Below are positions 17,833 through 26,770 of a DNA stretch of 64,000 nt, piece after piece. This DNA comes from JAQWBS01 sp047975765. Lineage in GTDB: Bacteria; Pseudomonadota; Alphaproteobacteria; RF32; CAG-239. Where the stretch lies: assembly GCA_047975765.1 (NCBI GenBank), contig JBKEEF010000012.1, forward strand, positions 124,001 to 188,000. The letters are read 5' to 3'. The position numbers were made by a program, and so were the translations under genes. The stretch's first letter is position 1. Each line of letters begins with the position of its first letter. The notes beneath the pieces were generated by a model that was given only the letters and a program-made list of their open reading frames with translations, was not told the origin of the DNA and did no database searches.

Positions 17833-18600
17833 TTGAAAGATGATAAAATTATGACACAACTTAAAGCTAAAAAGCTCACAGAACAAAATATTAAAGACAT
17901 TATGGCGCTTCAAAAGACCATTACTGAAAACTTGCATCCTGATGAGCAACATTTCATTTGCAAAAAGTCTGAGCAAGAATTTATGAAAACACTCAAAAGT
18001 GAAGAAAACTATGTACTTGGTGTTTTTGATCAAGACAATCTCATTGCGCAATCCACACTTTATATGCCTAAAAATGGCAAAGAGAGAGAGATGAGTGAAT
18101 ATGAAGATCAACTAGCCAATGAAGATGTTGCCATTTATAAAACAATTTTGGTTAGCCCTCATTACAGAAAACATGGCTTGATGAAAAAAATGTTGGAAAC
18201 ATTTGAAACACTAGATGAAGTCAAAGCAAAGAAAGCTGCTTTAATTCAAATTGCTGTTGAAAATCCTTCAAGCTGGGTCAACGCACTTAAGCATGGCATG
18301 AAAATCACAAAAGTTGCCAAGGACCCTGAAGATGATGCTATGGTTTTATATATGAAAAAAGCATTTGATACAAAACATGAGGAAAAAGTTGTTGCTGGGG
18401 AAGGATATGCTTTAAATATAAATGAGCAACTCTTAAAGCACCCACAAATTCTCTTCAACAAAATGACCCTTGTCTCAGAAAATATGGTTGGCGGAATCTG
18501 GGACAAAGAAACTAAATCAATCATTTGGCAACAAAAAGCCAAACAAAATACCAACCAACACCAATATACATATATTAAGGAGAAAGCTAATGCTAGATAA
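17833..18600 (+). CDS. GNAT family N-acetyltransferase
   Basis: 255 residues. The acetyl-CoA site shows as KTILVSPHYRKHGLMKKML at about residues 98-116, which replaces the canonical Q/RxxGxG/A with RKHGLM. The flanking strands fit the GNAT fold; the C-terminal 70 residues are an extension without a recognised domain. The substrate is unknown. ATGs at 17833 and 17851 are both possible and neither has a strong ribosome site. The stop overlaps the next GNAT gene by 11 bp, so the two form an operon. Confidence 0.75.
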   Translation: MKDDKIMTQLKAKKLTEQNIKDIMALQKTITENLHPDEQHFICKKSEQEFMKTLKSEENYVLGVFDQDNLIAQSTLYMPKNGKEREMSEYEDQLANEDVAIYKTILVSPHYRKHGLMKKMLETFETLDEVKAKKAALIQIAVENPSSWVNALKHGMKITKVAKDPEDDAMVLYMKKAFDTKHEEKVVAGEGYALNINEQLLKHPQILFNKMTLVSENMVGGIWDKETKSIIWQQKAKQNTNQHQYTYIKEKANAR

Positions 18601-19135
18601 GCTAAATCTTCCCGAGATTGTGGAAACAAAAGACTGCGTTGCTGTTCGCAGAATTCATAAATATAACAAAGAAATGTTTGAAGCCGTTGATAAAAACAGA
18701 AATTTCTTAAGAGAATATCTCTTTTGGGTAGATGGCACAAACGCACTTGAAGATGTGGAGAAAACAACAGATTTTTTCATATCTCAATGGGATGAAGGTA
18801 TAAATTATGCCTATATCATCACAGATAAAAATGACAAACTTTTAGGAATGATTGACCTTCATGCTGTAGATTATAAAAATAGAAATGCAGAATTTGGATA
18901 TTGGCTAAGCCAAAATGTAAATGGGAAAGGCTATATCAGTCAGATTTTACAAGCTTTAGAAAAGCTGGCTTTTGAACAAGGTTTAGTCAGAATTTATATT
19001 CGTTGCGATGTTGCAAACACATCTTCAAATAATGTATGCATTAGAAATGGATATGAATTTGAAGGTTGCATGAAAAAACTTCTAAATACTTATGGTGAAT
19101 TTCACGACTGCAATATTTATGCAAAAACAATCTAA
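18590..19135 (+). CDS. RimL-like GNAT acetyltransferase
   Basis: 181 residues from the ATG at 18590, which has an AAGGAG site. The sequence EFGYWLSQNVNGKGYISQIL followed by the RCDVANTSSNNVCIRNGYEFEG block is typical of the RimJ/RimL type that acetylates protein N-termini or small amines. It overlaps the upstream GNAT gene by 11 bp. The target is not known. Confidence 0.85.
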   Translation: MLDKLNLPEIVETKDCVAVRRIHKYNKEMFEAVDKNRNFLREYLFWVDGTNALEDVEKTTDFFISQWDEGINYAYIITDKNDKLLGMIDLHAVDYKNRNAEFGYWLSQNVNGKGYISQILQALEKLAFEQGLVRIYIRCDVANTSSNNVCIRNGYEFEGCMKKLLNTYGEFHDCNIYAKTI

Positions 19136-19163
19136 AAAAAGCCCCGATTTCTCGGGGCTTTTT
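19134..19163. terminator. Bidirectional intrinsic terminator
   Basis: GCCCCGA (19141-19147) pairs with TCGGGGC (19152-19158), with seven A before and five T after. It separates the plus-strand GNAT operon from the convergent trcR gene. Confidence 0.92.
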
Positions 19164-19164
19164 G

Positions 19165-19767
19165 TTATTTCTTTGGAGCCACTTTTTTTGCAGCTGTCTT
19201 CTTTGGGGCTGCTTTTTTCTTTGTGACTTTTTTTGCTTTTGGCTCAGTGTAAGTTTTAGAAATTGTCAAAGCATTTTCCAAATCTTTTTCATTACAAAGA
19301 CCAACAGCAACTGGATTTTTCGGACGAAGATAATTCATATCTCTATATGTACCATTGCGAATTGTTTCGATTGTTGGTTTTGTTGTTCCAATCAATTTGC
19401 AAATTTGAGAGTCAATGATTTGTGGATAGTTCTTAACAACCCACAAAATTGCTGCAGGTTTGTCTGCTCTTTGTGAAGGAGAAAGAACTTTTTTAGATTT
19501 TGCATTTTTCGCTTTAACATTTCTTTCCAAAAGGGAAGCTTCCAAATTTGTTCTTGGGTCTGCTTCACATCTTTTGATTTCTTCCAAGCTCAATTGACCG
19601 TTCATCACTGGGCTAATACCAACGATATTATAAGCAACGTCGCCATCAGCAATCGCTTGAATTTCAAGTTCATGAAGTTCGCAAAAAACGGCAATTTGTC
19701 TAAATGTCAAAGTTGTGTTTTCAACCAACCAAACCGCTGTTGCTTTTGGCATCAATGGTGCTGTCAT
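19165..19767 (-). CDS. trcR: DUF1013 cell-cycle transcriptional regulator TrcR
   Basis: 200 residues. The N-terminus, with LMPKATAVWLVENT, then ISPVMNGQLSLEEIKRCEADP, is diagnostic of DUF1013, a family confined to alphaproteobacteria and annotated as the TrcR cell-cycle regulator. A helix-turn-helix-like stretch (IIDSQICKLIGTTKPTIETI) lies at about residues 115-135. The tail is a run of K, A and P residues that resembles histone H1-like DNA-binding tails and is longer than I would expect for the family. It may bind DNA or RNA polymerase. Confidence 0.88.
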   Translation of the reverse strand: MTAPLMPKATAVWLVENTTLTFRQIAVFCELHELEIQAIADGDVAYNIVGISPVMNGQLSLEEIKRCEADPRTNLEASLLERNVKAKNAKSKKVLSPSQRADKPAAILWVVKNYPQIIDSQICKLIGTTKPTIETIRNGTYRDMNYLRPKNPVAVGLCNEKDLENALTISKTYTEPKAKKVTKKKAAPKKTAAKKVAPKK

Positions 19768-19900
19768 AATTTATTCCCCTTAAACTGAATTTTTAATTTT
19801 CATAAGAATAGTGAATATTCTTGGATTATACAAGAGTTTTTTTTAGTTATTTTAAGTTTTTGTTTTTAAGTGATAAACCCTCTTTTTAGGAGGTGTTTTT

Positions 19901-20104
19901 TTAATAATGTGGAGGTGGTGTTTCCTCACTTTGAGGCTTCAATTCATTATCTGCAAGAACACTAGCAATATATTTCCCTTGCTTTACTAAAACATCAATT
20001 AGTTTTCCTTGTTTAATAATCACCTGATTGAGATCTTCAATTGTTTTTTCACAATTCGCAAGAGACATCTCAATATTCATCAACCTTTCATCATTTTCAG
20101 TCAT
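19901..20104 (-). CDS. slyX: SlyX family protein
   Basis: A 67-residue protein that is one coiled coil (NIEMSLANCEKTIEDLNQVI) and ends in PPPHY, the hallmark C-terminus of SlyX. The function of SlyX is not established. It is divergent from the marR operon, and their shared region holds the MarR-type palindrome. Confidence 0.88.
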   Translation of the reverse strand: MTENDERLMNIEMSLANCEKTIEDLNQVIIKQGKLIDVLVKQGKYIASVLADNELKPQSEETPPPHY

Positions 20105-20153
20105 TTATTTATCCTCAAAATTTAACACCTGTATATAATTTACAAAACAATAG

Positions 20154-20182
20154 TTGACAGGTCAATAATTATTTTGTATTAC
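20154..20182 (+). promoter_or_regulatory. marR promoter with an overlapping palindrome
   Basis: TTGACA at 20154-20159 and TATTAC at 20177-20182 are 17 bp apart. The -35 is part of a perfect palindrome TTGACAGGTCAA-like sequence (TTGAC/GTCAA, 20154-20165), the kind of site at which a MarR dimer would block its own promoter. Confidence 0.55.
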
Positions 20183-20210
20183 TATAACATAAATTATGTG
20201 GAGAAAAAAG

Positions 20211-20684
20211 ATGACTGATTTTAGACAATATGGAATTTTGGAAGAAAAAGGCAGAGAATATGAAAATATTGCCTATGTTATGGCACTTATTTATAACATC
20301 TGCGAAAAGAGAATCTCCAAAATTTTGACGAACCACAATCTTTCAACAGCACAATTTAATGTTCTTCTTATGGTCAATCTATATGCCGAAAAAGAAGGCA
20401 TTAGTCAAGTGGAAATCAGCAAACACTTAATTGTCACCCCTGGAGGAATTACGCGTTTGATTGACAAGCTGGCAAAAGAAAAAATGCTCGTTGTCAAACA
20501 AAACAAAAACAACAGAAGAGAAAATTTGGTCAACATCACCCCTAAAGGTGTTGAACTCATTGACTTAGTCTGGCCTGAATATAACAAGGAAGTTGAAAGT
20601 CTCATCAACCTTGTTCCACAAGAAAAACAAAATGATCTTGCTGAGATTTTAGCAAACTGGTTCACAAAACTTCAAGAGGTATAA
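20211..20684 (+). CDS. MarR family transcriptional regulator
   Basis: 157 residues with a winged helix-turn-helix: ISQVEISKHLIVTPGGITRL is the recognition region and the wing includes NRRENLVNITPKG. The ATG at 20211 has GGAGAAAA before it, better than the in-frame ATG at 20196. It ends two bases before the acyltransferase fusion, so it probably controls that operon and itself. The ligand is unknown. Confidence 0.9.
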   Translation: MTDFRQYGILEEKGREYENIAYVMALIYNICEKRISKILTNHNLSTAQFNVLLMVNLYAEKEGISQVEISKHLIVTPGGITRLIDKLAKEKMLVVKQNKNNRRENLVNITPKGVELIDLVWPEYNKEVESLINLVPQEKQNDLAEILANWFTKLQEV

Positions 20685-20685
20685 A

Positions 20686-23600
20686 ATGGGTAAAATTTTA
20701 TCAATTCTAAAACAAAGAGCCTTCATTTCCGTTTTCATTACGCAATTTTTAGGCGCTTTCAACGACAACTTATTCCGTGCTGCAATGTCTGGTTTTGTGA
20801 CATATAAAATCACAACAATCGCAGAAGGTGATAAACAAATCATTGTCACAATGGCAGTTGGTTTATTCATGCTCCCTTTCTTCCTTTTCTCAGCAATTGC
20901 AGGAGAAATGGCTGATAAATTTCGCAAAGATGTTATCTTCAAAATCACAAAATTTTTAGAAGTTGTCATTGCTGCTTGTTCCATTACAGGTTTTTATTTC
21001 CATAACCCATATATTTTGCTTATTTCTTTGACTCTTATGGGAACACAGGCTGCTTTTTTTGGCCCTGCAAAATATAGTATTCTTCCAGATATTTTGAAGA
21101 AAGATGAACTCATTGCAGGTAATGGACTTTTTGAAGCTGGTACTTATTTAGCAATTCTCCAAGGAATTATTATCGGTGGCTTGATTATGTCTGGTGAAAG
21201 CTCTGGACTCCTAGCAACTGCAATTTGGATTATGTCTGTTGCACTTATAGGGTTCATTGCCAGTCTTTTCATTCCAAAAGTTGAAGCTGTTGATCCAACT
21301 TCCAAAGTGCAACTCAATTTTTTGAAATCCACTTGGGAAAATATGAAGTTTGCAACAATTAAGAGAGATATTTTTCTTTGTATCTTAGGAATTTCATGGT
21401 TTTGGTTAATTGGCGCATCCCTCATTTCTCAAATTCCGAGCTATGCTGACCAAGTTTTGAAAGCTGATGGCAATGTATATACTTGGTTGCTCACTTTGTT
21501 TTCATGTGGTGTTGGTGTGGGGGCGATTGTTTGCCAATCTTTACTCAAAGGTGAAATTACACCTAAATATGTTCCAATTAGTGCGGTTTTGATGACACTT
21601 TTCTTAGCTGACTTGGCACTTGCTAGTCTTCACATCAATCCAGACCACGCACAACAAACACTCATAGAATTCATTAGCTCCGTTAAAGGCATTAGAATTT
21701 CCATTGATTTATTTATGTTAGCGGCTTGTGGTGGCGTTTATATGGTTCCACTGAATGCATTACTCCAAACCCTTTCAAGTTCAAAAATTCGTTCACGAGT
21801 GATTGCTACAAACAACATCATCAACTCTTTGTTTATGGTTGTTGGTTCCATTATGTGTGTTTTATTGCTCACATTGAAAGTTGGAATTGCGGGAATTTTT
21901 GTAGCAATGGCCGTTGCAAATGCTTTTGTTGCACTCTACATTTGTGGGCTTCTTCCTGCCCCAATTGCTAAAGCTGCTGCTAAGAAAATTGTTAATATTT
22001 TCTACAAAGTTGAAGTTAAAGGCATTGAAAATTTGAAGAAAATTCGCGGCAGAACAGTTGTCATTTGTAACCACACTTCTTTCTTGGATGCTGTTTTGCT
22101 TTGGGTTCACCTCCCTGACAATGTATTCTTTGCAATTAACACCTATGTTGCTAAAGTTTGGTGGATTAAACCCCTTATCAACTTGTGCAAATATGTTACG
22201 CTTGATCCAACTAATCCAATGAGTGTAAAACATATTATTGAAGAGGTTAAGAAAGGCAAAAAAGTTGTTATTTTCCCTGAAGGTAGAATCACAACAACGG
22301 GAAGTCTGATGAAGGTTTATCCTGGACCTGCTGTGATTGCAGACAAAACTGGTGCAAATCTTTTGCCAATTTGTATTGAAGGTTCACAATATTCTATTTT
22401 TGCAAAGTTTTCTGATAAGTTCAAAAAACGTCCAAAGTGCAAAATCATAATGAATATTTTACCTCCTCAAAAACTTAATGTTGATGAAAAACTCAGTGGT
22501 AAAAAACGCAGAATTGAAGCGGCTAAAAAGCTCTATGATATGATGTGTGATATGAAATTTAAGACTTTTGACTACAACAAAACACTTTTCACAAGCTTGG
22601 TTGATGCATACAATTTGGTTGGTAAAGATAAACCTATTGTTGAAGATTCAAACAGAAAACCAATCACTTTCAAAAAACTTATTCAAACTATTTTTGTTCT
22701 TGGTGATGCTTTCAAAAAGCAAACATCAAGAGGTGAATATGTTGGGGTTTTATTGCCAAACTCCGTAGCTGCTGTTTCGACTTTGTTTGGACTTCAGGTA
22801 TATGGTCGTGTTCCGGCAATGCTCAACTTCTCCGCTGGTGTGAAAAGTTTAATTACTTGTTGCAAAACAGCAAATGTCAAAACGGTTTACACTTCAAAAA
22901 TTTTTATCAAAAAAGCTAAACTTTCTGAAACAGTTGAACAGATTGAGGCTGAAGGAATTAAAGTTATAAATCTTGAAGACTTAGCAAGAGATATCTCACT
23001 TCGTGATAAAATTTCTGGAGCTATCAAGGCACTTAATCCACTCAAGCATATGTCCAAGGTTGACCCTAGTGAACCAGCAGCTGTTTTATTCACTTCAGGA
23101 TCTGAAGGGACGCCAAAAGGTGTTGTTCTGAGTCATATTAACTTGAATGCAAACAGATGCCAACTTGTTGCGGTGATGCCAATTGGGGTTTTAGATAGTG
23201 TCTTTAATGCAATGCCAATGTTCCACTCTTTTGGTTTAACTGCTGGTGTCTTGGTTCCGCTCCTCAGTGGTTTGAAGGTGTTCCTCTACCCAACTCCTCT
23301 ACACTACCGCATTGTCCCTGAGCTTGTTTATGATACAGACTCAACAATCATGTTTGGTACGGATACTTTCTTGACAGGATATGCAAAAGTGGCTCACCCA
23401 TACGACTTTCACTCTATTCGTTTTGCTGTTGCTGGTGCAGAAAAAGTGAAAGATGAAACTTTCAAAACTTGGTATGACACTTTTGGTGTGAGAATCTTTG
23501 AAGGTTATGGTGCGACTGAAACATCTCCTGTGATTTCTGTGAATACACCAATGAATTTCAGAAGAGGAACTGTAGGAAGACTTCTGCCAAGCATTACTTC

Positions 23601-24081
23601 TAAACTTGAAAATGTTCCCGGTGTTGAAACTGGTAAAAGACTTTCTGTTAAAGGTCCAAATGTAATGTTAGGATATCTTCTTGCAGACAAACCAGGTATT
23701 TTACAACCAACAAAAGATGTTTGGTATGACACAGGTGATATTGTTGATATCAATGACGGCTTTATCTCTATTGTTGGACGTGCAAAACGTTTTGCTAAAG
23801 TTGGTGGAGAAATGGTCAGTCTTTCTGCTGTGGAAACAGAAATCAGCAAAATTTGGAAAGACTTCGCACACGCTGTTATCTCTGTTCCTGATGAAAAGAA
23901 AGGCGAACAACTGATTTTGTTTACAACAAATAAAGATGCTAAAAGACAAGATATTGTTGCCTTTTTCAAAGAACACGGTGTGAGTGAAATTTCAATTCCT
24001 AAGACGATTAATGTTTTGGATAGTATTCCACTCATGGCAACAGGAAAAACTGACTACGTCAAGCTTTCTGAAATGGTATAA
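20686..24081 (+). CDS. aas: MFS transporter - acyltransferase - acyl-ACP synthetase fusion (LplT-Aas type)
   Basis: A 1,131-residue fusion. Residues 1-415 are a 12-helix MFS domain like LplT, which flips lysophospholipid. Residues 430-625 are a PlsC-type acyltransferase with NHTSFLD (about 461) and FPEGR (about 529). Residues 640-1,131 are an AMP-binding ligase with FTSGSEGTPKG (about 801) and YGATETSP. Together these can import lysophospholipid, activate a fatty acid and re-acylate position 1 or 2. In E. coli the same functions are in two proteins, LplT and Aas. It is in an operon with marR, which suggests lipid- or stress-responsive control. Confidence 0.92.
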   Translation: MGKILSILKQRAFISVFITQFLGAFNDNLFRAAMSGFVTYKITTIAEGDKQIIVTMAVGLFMLPFFLFSAIAGEMADKFRKDVIFKITKFLEVVIAACSITGFYFHNPYILLISLTLMGTQAAFFGPAKYSILPDILKKDELIAGNGLFEAGTYLAILQGIIIGGLIMSGESSGLLATAIWIMSVALIGFIASLFIPKVEAVDPTSKVQLNFLKSTWENMKFATIKRDIFLCILGISWFWLIGASLISQIPSYADQVLKADGNVYTWLLTLFSCGVGVGAIVCQSLLKGEITPKYVPISAVLMTLFLADLALASLHINPDHAQQTLIEFISSVKGIRISIDLFMLAACGGVYMVPLNALLQTLSSSKIRSRVIATNNIINSLFMVVGSIMCVLLLTLKVGIAGIFVAMAVANAFVALYICGLLPAPIAKAAAKKIVNIFYKVEVKGIENLKKIRGRTVVICNHTSFLDAVLLWVHLPDNVFFAINTYVAKVWWIKPLINLCKYVTLDPTNPMSVKHIIEEVKKGKKVVIFPEGRITTTGSLMKVYPGPAVIADKTGANLLPICIEGSQYSIFAKFSDKFKKRPKCKIIMNILPPQKLNVDEKLSGKKRRIEAAKKLYDMMCDMKFKTFDYNKTLFTSLVDAYNLVGKDKPIVEDSNRKPITFKKLIQTIFVLGDAFKKQTSRGEYVGVLLPNSVAAVSTLFGLQVYGRVPAMLNFSAGVKSLITCCKTANVKTVYTSKIFIKKAKLSETVEQIEAEGIKVINLEDLARDISLRDKISGAIKALNPLKHMSKVDPSEPAAVLFTSGSEGTPKGVVLSHINLNANRCQLVAVMPIGVLDSVFNAMPMFHSFGLTAGVLVPLLSGLKVFLYPTPLHYRIVPELVYDTDSTIMFGTDTFLTGYAKVAHPYDFHSIRFAVAGAEKVKDETFKTWYDTFGVRIFEGYGATETSPVISVNTPMNFRRGTVGRLLPSITSKLENVPGVETGKRLSVKGPNVMLGYLLADKPGILQPTKDVWYDTGDIVDINDGFISIVGRAKRFAKVGGEMVSLSAVETEISKIWKDFAHAVISVPDEKKGEQLILFTTNKDAKRQDIVAFFKEHGVSEISIPKTINVLDSIPLMATGKTDYVKLSEMV

Positions 24082-24087
24082 GTTGCT

Positions 24088-24120
24088 AAAAAAAGAGCCT
24101 CAAACTGGGGCTCTTTTTTT
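24088..24120 (+). terminator. Intrinsic terminator of the marR-aas operon
   Basis: GAGCC (24095-24099) pairs with GGCTC (24109-24113), extended by A-U pairs, and is followed by seven T just after the stop codon. Confidence 0.88.
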
Positions 24121-24178
24121 ATTTTATATTTAAAGATATTCATCAAAATCTATCTTCTTGGGAATCGAACGACTTTTT

Positions 24179-24796
24179 TTAGTTTGACTTCTCTTTTTCT
24201 TTTGCACCTTTTTTTGATTTTTCCGGTTTCAAATCTTTACGAAGAATTTTCTCAACCATAAGGGCATATTTCAATTTTTCTGAATTTCGTCTTTTTTCTT
24301 TAACTTCAACTTCTGAAAAAGTTCTTTGTTGAAGAACATCTTTCATCAAGAGAAGCATTTCCAAAAAGTTTCCCACATCACTATGTGAGAAAACCACAGT
24401 CTCAGATTTTTTTGAATTTGTTGAGCGAGACTTTGCTGCATAGCTTTCTCCTCTTTCACTAAGGAGAATATAATTTGAAATTCGTTTAGTGACTTCATCC
24501 TCAAGAATCTGAAACCAATATTCAATGCTATTCACATCTTGAGTGGAAACTCCAGCAGCTGTCAAAGCCTGAAGAATTTTGATGATATCTTGATGAGAAA
24601 ATTCCGAAACTTTGTCTTCTGCCAAACGCAAAAACTCAACCGCATATTTTCTACGACTAAGATTATAAATTCTTTCTGACTCTATTTTTGTTTGGTAATT
24701 ATTATATCCAAGACACAAAATTTCTCTTTCGGTTTTATTTTTATTGATAAAAGCGAAAAGAAGTTCTTCGTCCTGATTATAAAAAGAATCACTCAT
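24179..24796 (-). CDS. Hypothetical helical protein
   Basis: 205 residues, highly charged and predicted helical throughout, with a lysine/glutamate-rich tail (KPEKSKKGAKEKEKSN). No signal peptide or membrane segment is seen. The composition suggests a cytoplasmic protein, perhaps nucleic-acid or protein binding. I recognise no family. It stands alone between the aas terminator and the TIM-barrel gene. Confidence 0.6.
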   Translation of the reverse strand: MSDSFYNQDEELLFAFINKNKTEREILCLGYNNYQTKIESERIYNLSRRKYAVEFLRLAEDKVSEFSHQDIIKILQALTAAGVSTQDVNSIEYWFQILEDEVTKRISNYILLSERGESYAAKSRSTNSKKSETVVFSHSDVGNFLEMLLLMKDVLQQRTFSEVEVKEKRRNSEKLKYALMVEKILRKDLKPEKSKKGAKEKEKSN

Positions 24797-24941
24797 AATA
24801 AGTCACTACAACTTGTTGATATATAATATTAATATTTTAATACATATAGAAAGCAAATACAATCAAAAACAATAGCTAGTGGAAAAAAACTAAAAAACAT
24901 CCAAATCATTATGTGAAAGCTAAAAAGCTTAGTTGATTAGA

Positions 24942-25730
24942 TTATCTAATTAAATTTCGAATATAATTAATATCCTTCACCCAAGGCTCAGCACCTGTTG
25001 GCACACCATAGCCTGTCTCCATAGTGATGATAGCATTTTCAGAAGTGAATTCTTTGACTAGACGTTTCAAATCATAATTACCTTCACCATAATGTAAATG
25101 TTCGTCTTTGTCAGAATTAAAATTCCCATCTGAAAGATGATACATTGAAGGTTTGAGAGCGGCATAACCTGCCAAATCTTCCCAGATATCACGACCATAA
25201 GCATTAGCAGCACAAATAGCATGGGCAAAGTCAAAACAGAATTGACATCCACTTCCCTCTATTACTTTTTTAATTTCTTGTGGGGATGTTCCATGAAGAA
25301 GCTTTCCAGTAGCAGTGCAATATGATGGCAAATTTTCAACTGCAATTCTACTATCATCAATTATTTTGAACTGGCGAACACTTTCATCTACAAATTTTTC
25401 ACCTTCATTATACCCCGTATGTAAAATGATTATTTTTGCATCCAACATATCTGCAAATTCTTGAGAAGACTTCAAATCTTGTAGATTTTGCTCTAAACGT
25501 TCAGGATTCCCCGTATCCAAACCAAAAACAGAGTGTGGTGCATGAATAACAACTTTTTTTCCATTAAGATGTTCTTTCACTAAATCTTTGGTATCTTGAA
25601 AAGAATTTGGCAGAGCAAAAAGTTCAACATAATCGAATAAACCTTTATCTAAATTTGCAATACATTCTTTTGCAAACGAAAGATTTTTCACAAAATCTTT
25701 ACTCCATAACTTCACACCAAAACTCTTCAT
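24942..25730 (-). CDS. TIM-barrel protein, xylose isomerase/AP endonuclease 2 fold
   Basis: 262 residues from the ATG at 25730, which has AAAGGAGTGG before it. The motifs VVIHAPHSVFG, IILHTGYNEGE, AVENLP, FCFDFAHAICAANAYG and TMETG sit on successive strands, as in the sugar-isomerase-like TIM-barrel family; the H, E and D residues can bind a divalent metal. The substrate is unknown. A close paralogue lies at 27163-27945. The stop and start regions link it to the MazG-like gene, 67 bp upstream. Confidence 0.82.
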   Translation of the reverse strand: MKSFGVKLWSKDFVKNLSFAKECIANLDKGLFDYVELFALPNSFQDTKDLVKEHLNGKKVVIHAPHSVFGLDTGNPERLEQNLQDLKSSQEFADMLDAKIIILHTGYNEGEKFVDESVRQFKIIDDSRIAVENLPSYCTATGKLLHGTSPQEIKKVIEGSGCQFCFDFAHAICAANAYGRDIWEDLAGYAALKPSMYHLSDGNFNSDKDEHLHYGEGNYDLKRLVKEFTSENAIITMETGYGVPTGAEPWVKDINYIRNLIR

Positions 25731-25797
25731 TTCCACTCCTTTGTTTATTCTAATAAAAAAGGTTCCAGTATCTTTCGATGCTGAAACCTTGAAACTT

Positions 25798-26151
25798 TTA
25801 TTGAGCATCTCCTACATGAGGATACTCACCTCCGGCAATATGCCAAGTTCTTTTTTTGTTTTCTTCCAGTTTTTTTTCAACGGCTCCCTTCAAAACAAAA
25901 AAGGTAAAGTTTAAACTTTGTAAATCTTTTCTGATTTGAATGATGTTTTGCATTGATTCCTCCGGATAAAACCTAGAAAGCCCTGCATTCACAATATACA
26001 CATCAGCAAGTTCATCAAGTTTTTCTTGCGGCGTGGTTGCTATTGCAAATTCTTGTCTTTCTTCATCCAATTTTTCTTTTTGCTTTTCGGCAACAATATC
26101 AGGAAACGTTTCCAAATGCCAAGCAACAATTTGTTTGAACAAATTTTCCAT
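25798..26151 (-). CDS. MazG-like nucleotide pyrophosphohydrolase
   Basis: 117 residues. The EKLDEERQEF and EKLDELADVYIV segments give the ExxE...ExxD pattern of the all-alpha NTP pyrophosphohydrolase (MazG/DUF550) fold, which binds magnesium and removes pyrophosphate from NTPs or dNTPs. It is upstream of the TIM-barrel gene on the same strand. The C-terminus is rich in charged and glycine residues and looks unlike MazG. The ribosome site is weak. Confidence 0.65.
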   Translation of the reverse strand: MENLFKQIVAWHLETFPDIVAEKQKEKLDEERQEFAIATTPQEKLDELADVYIVNAGLSRFYPEESMQNIIQIRKDLQSLNFTFFVLKGAVEKKLEENKKRTWHIAGGEYPHVGDAQ

Positions 26152-26267
26152 AAATAGAAGGTTTAATAATTAAATAAATTATAAGAGATTGGTGTAAGTA
26201 TATCTAAGAATTTGAAAAAAGCAAATAAAAAACTCCTAAGAAATTAATGCAAAGGATTGAAAAAATC

Positions 26268-26311
26268 GAGCTGTTACGCACTCTTTAATTCAATGGCTGC
26301 TTCCAAGCCAA
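26268..26311 (-). other. Isolated 23S rRNA-like segment (helices 43-44, L11 / GTPase-centre region)
   Basis: The minus strand reads TTGGCTTGGAAGCAGCCATT, then AAAGAGTGCGTAACAGCTC. From memory this matches the bacterial 23S rRNA around E. coli positions 1060-1105 with only a few changes and one extra base in the linker. The sequence on both sides is not rRNA. An A-run before and a U-run after could close a stem. A perfect TATAAT lies at 26621-26626 on the same strand, and hairpins CACTC/GAGTG and GGAGA/TCTCC lie in between, so it could be the 3' part of a noncoding RNA. It may also be a recombination relic. Confidence 0.6.
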
Positions 26312-26620
26312 GAAACTTTTTTTGAAAAAGACACTCAGAAAGAGTGGAGAGCAAACAAAAATGCTGTGTGTACAAGGATATTAAATCCCATTTGAGTTTG
26401 GTCTCCGATTTTCAGTCTTATGGTTCGTTTGCCACTACTACATAAGATAATTTTTATATTCATAGGCTAATAGCTTTCTGTTTGTATAAACCTTGAAAAC
26501 AAACACGGACTGCTGAACCTTATTTGACCCTGAAGATAAAAAATCATGCTTACTGAAAACCATCTAAAAAACACTGTGTGTGTAAAGTGCATTAAACACA
26601 GAAAAAGCTAAATAATTGTA
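26312..26620 (-). other. Intergenic stretch with small hairpins, possible RNA gene
   Basis: No credible protein-coding frame is seen. On the minus strand there are hairpins CACTC/GAGTG (about 26333-26347), GGAGA/TCTCC enclosing GGAT/ATCC, and GCA/TGC loops. A TATAAT box is at 26621-26626. I could not assign it to a known RNA class. Confidence 0.3.
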
Positions 26621-26701
26621 ATTATAATATAAAATCACAACACAGATAGCACAGCAATAATAACTTGTCAAATTAAAACATTCTTTTGTTTAATCTTACA
26701 C

Positions 26702-26770
26702 CACACCATAACAAAAACCCTCCACAAAGGAGGGGTTAATTTAAATAGGATAATGCCGACTGGAGAGCTA
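26702..26770. repeat. Partial copy of the tRNA-Thr 3' flank
   Basis: The segment starts with a 20-base sequence (CACCATAACAAAAACCCTCC) identical to 26882-26901, folds into a CCCTCC/GGAGGG hairpin, and includes TGCCGACTGGAGAG, which resembles the tRNA-Thr 3' end TGCCGACTGAGAG. It is about 180 bp from the real tRNA end in the same orientation. This could be an attachment-site duplication left by a lost element. Confidence 0.55.

Noticed and set aside
26380..26440. Possible tmRNA tag on the minus strand (GGCAAACGA)
   Set aside because: The frame from GCA AAC GAA meets a stop after four codons, no terminal alanine codons are seen, and no tRNA-like domain with CCA is present.
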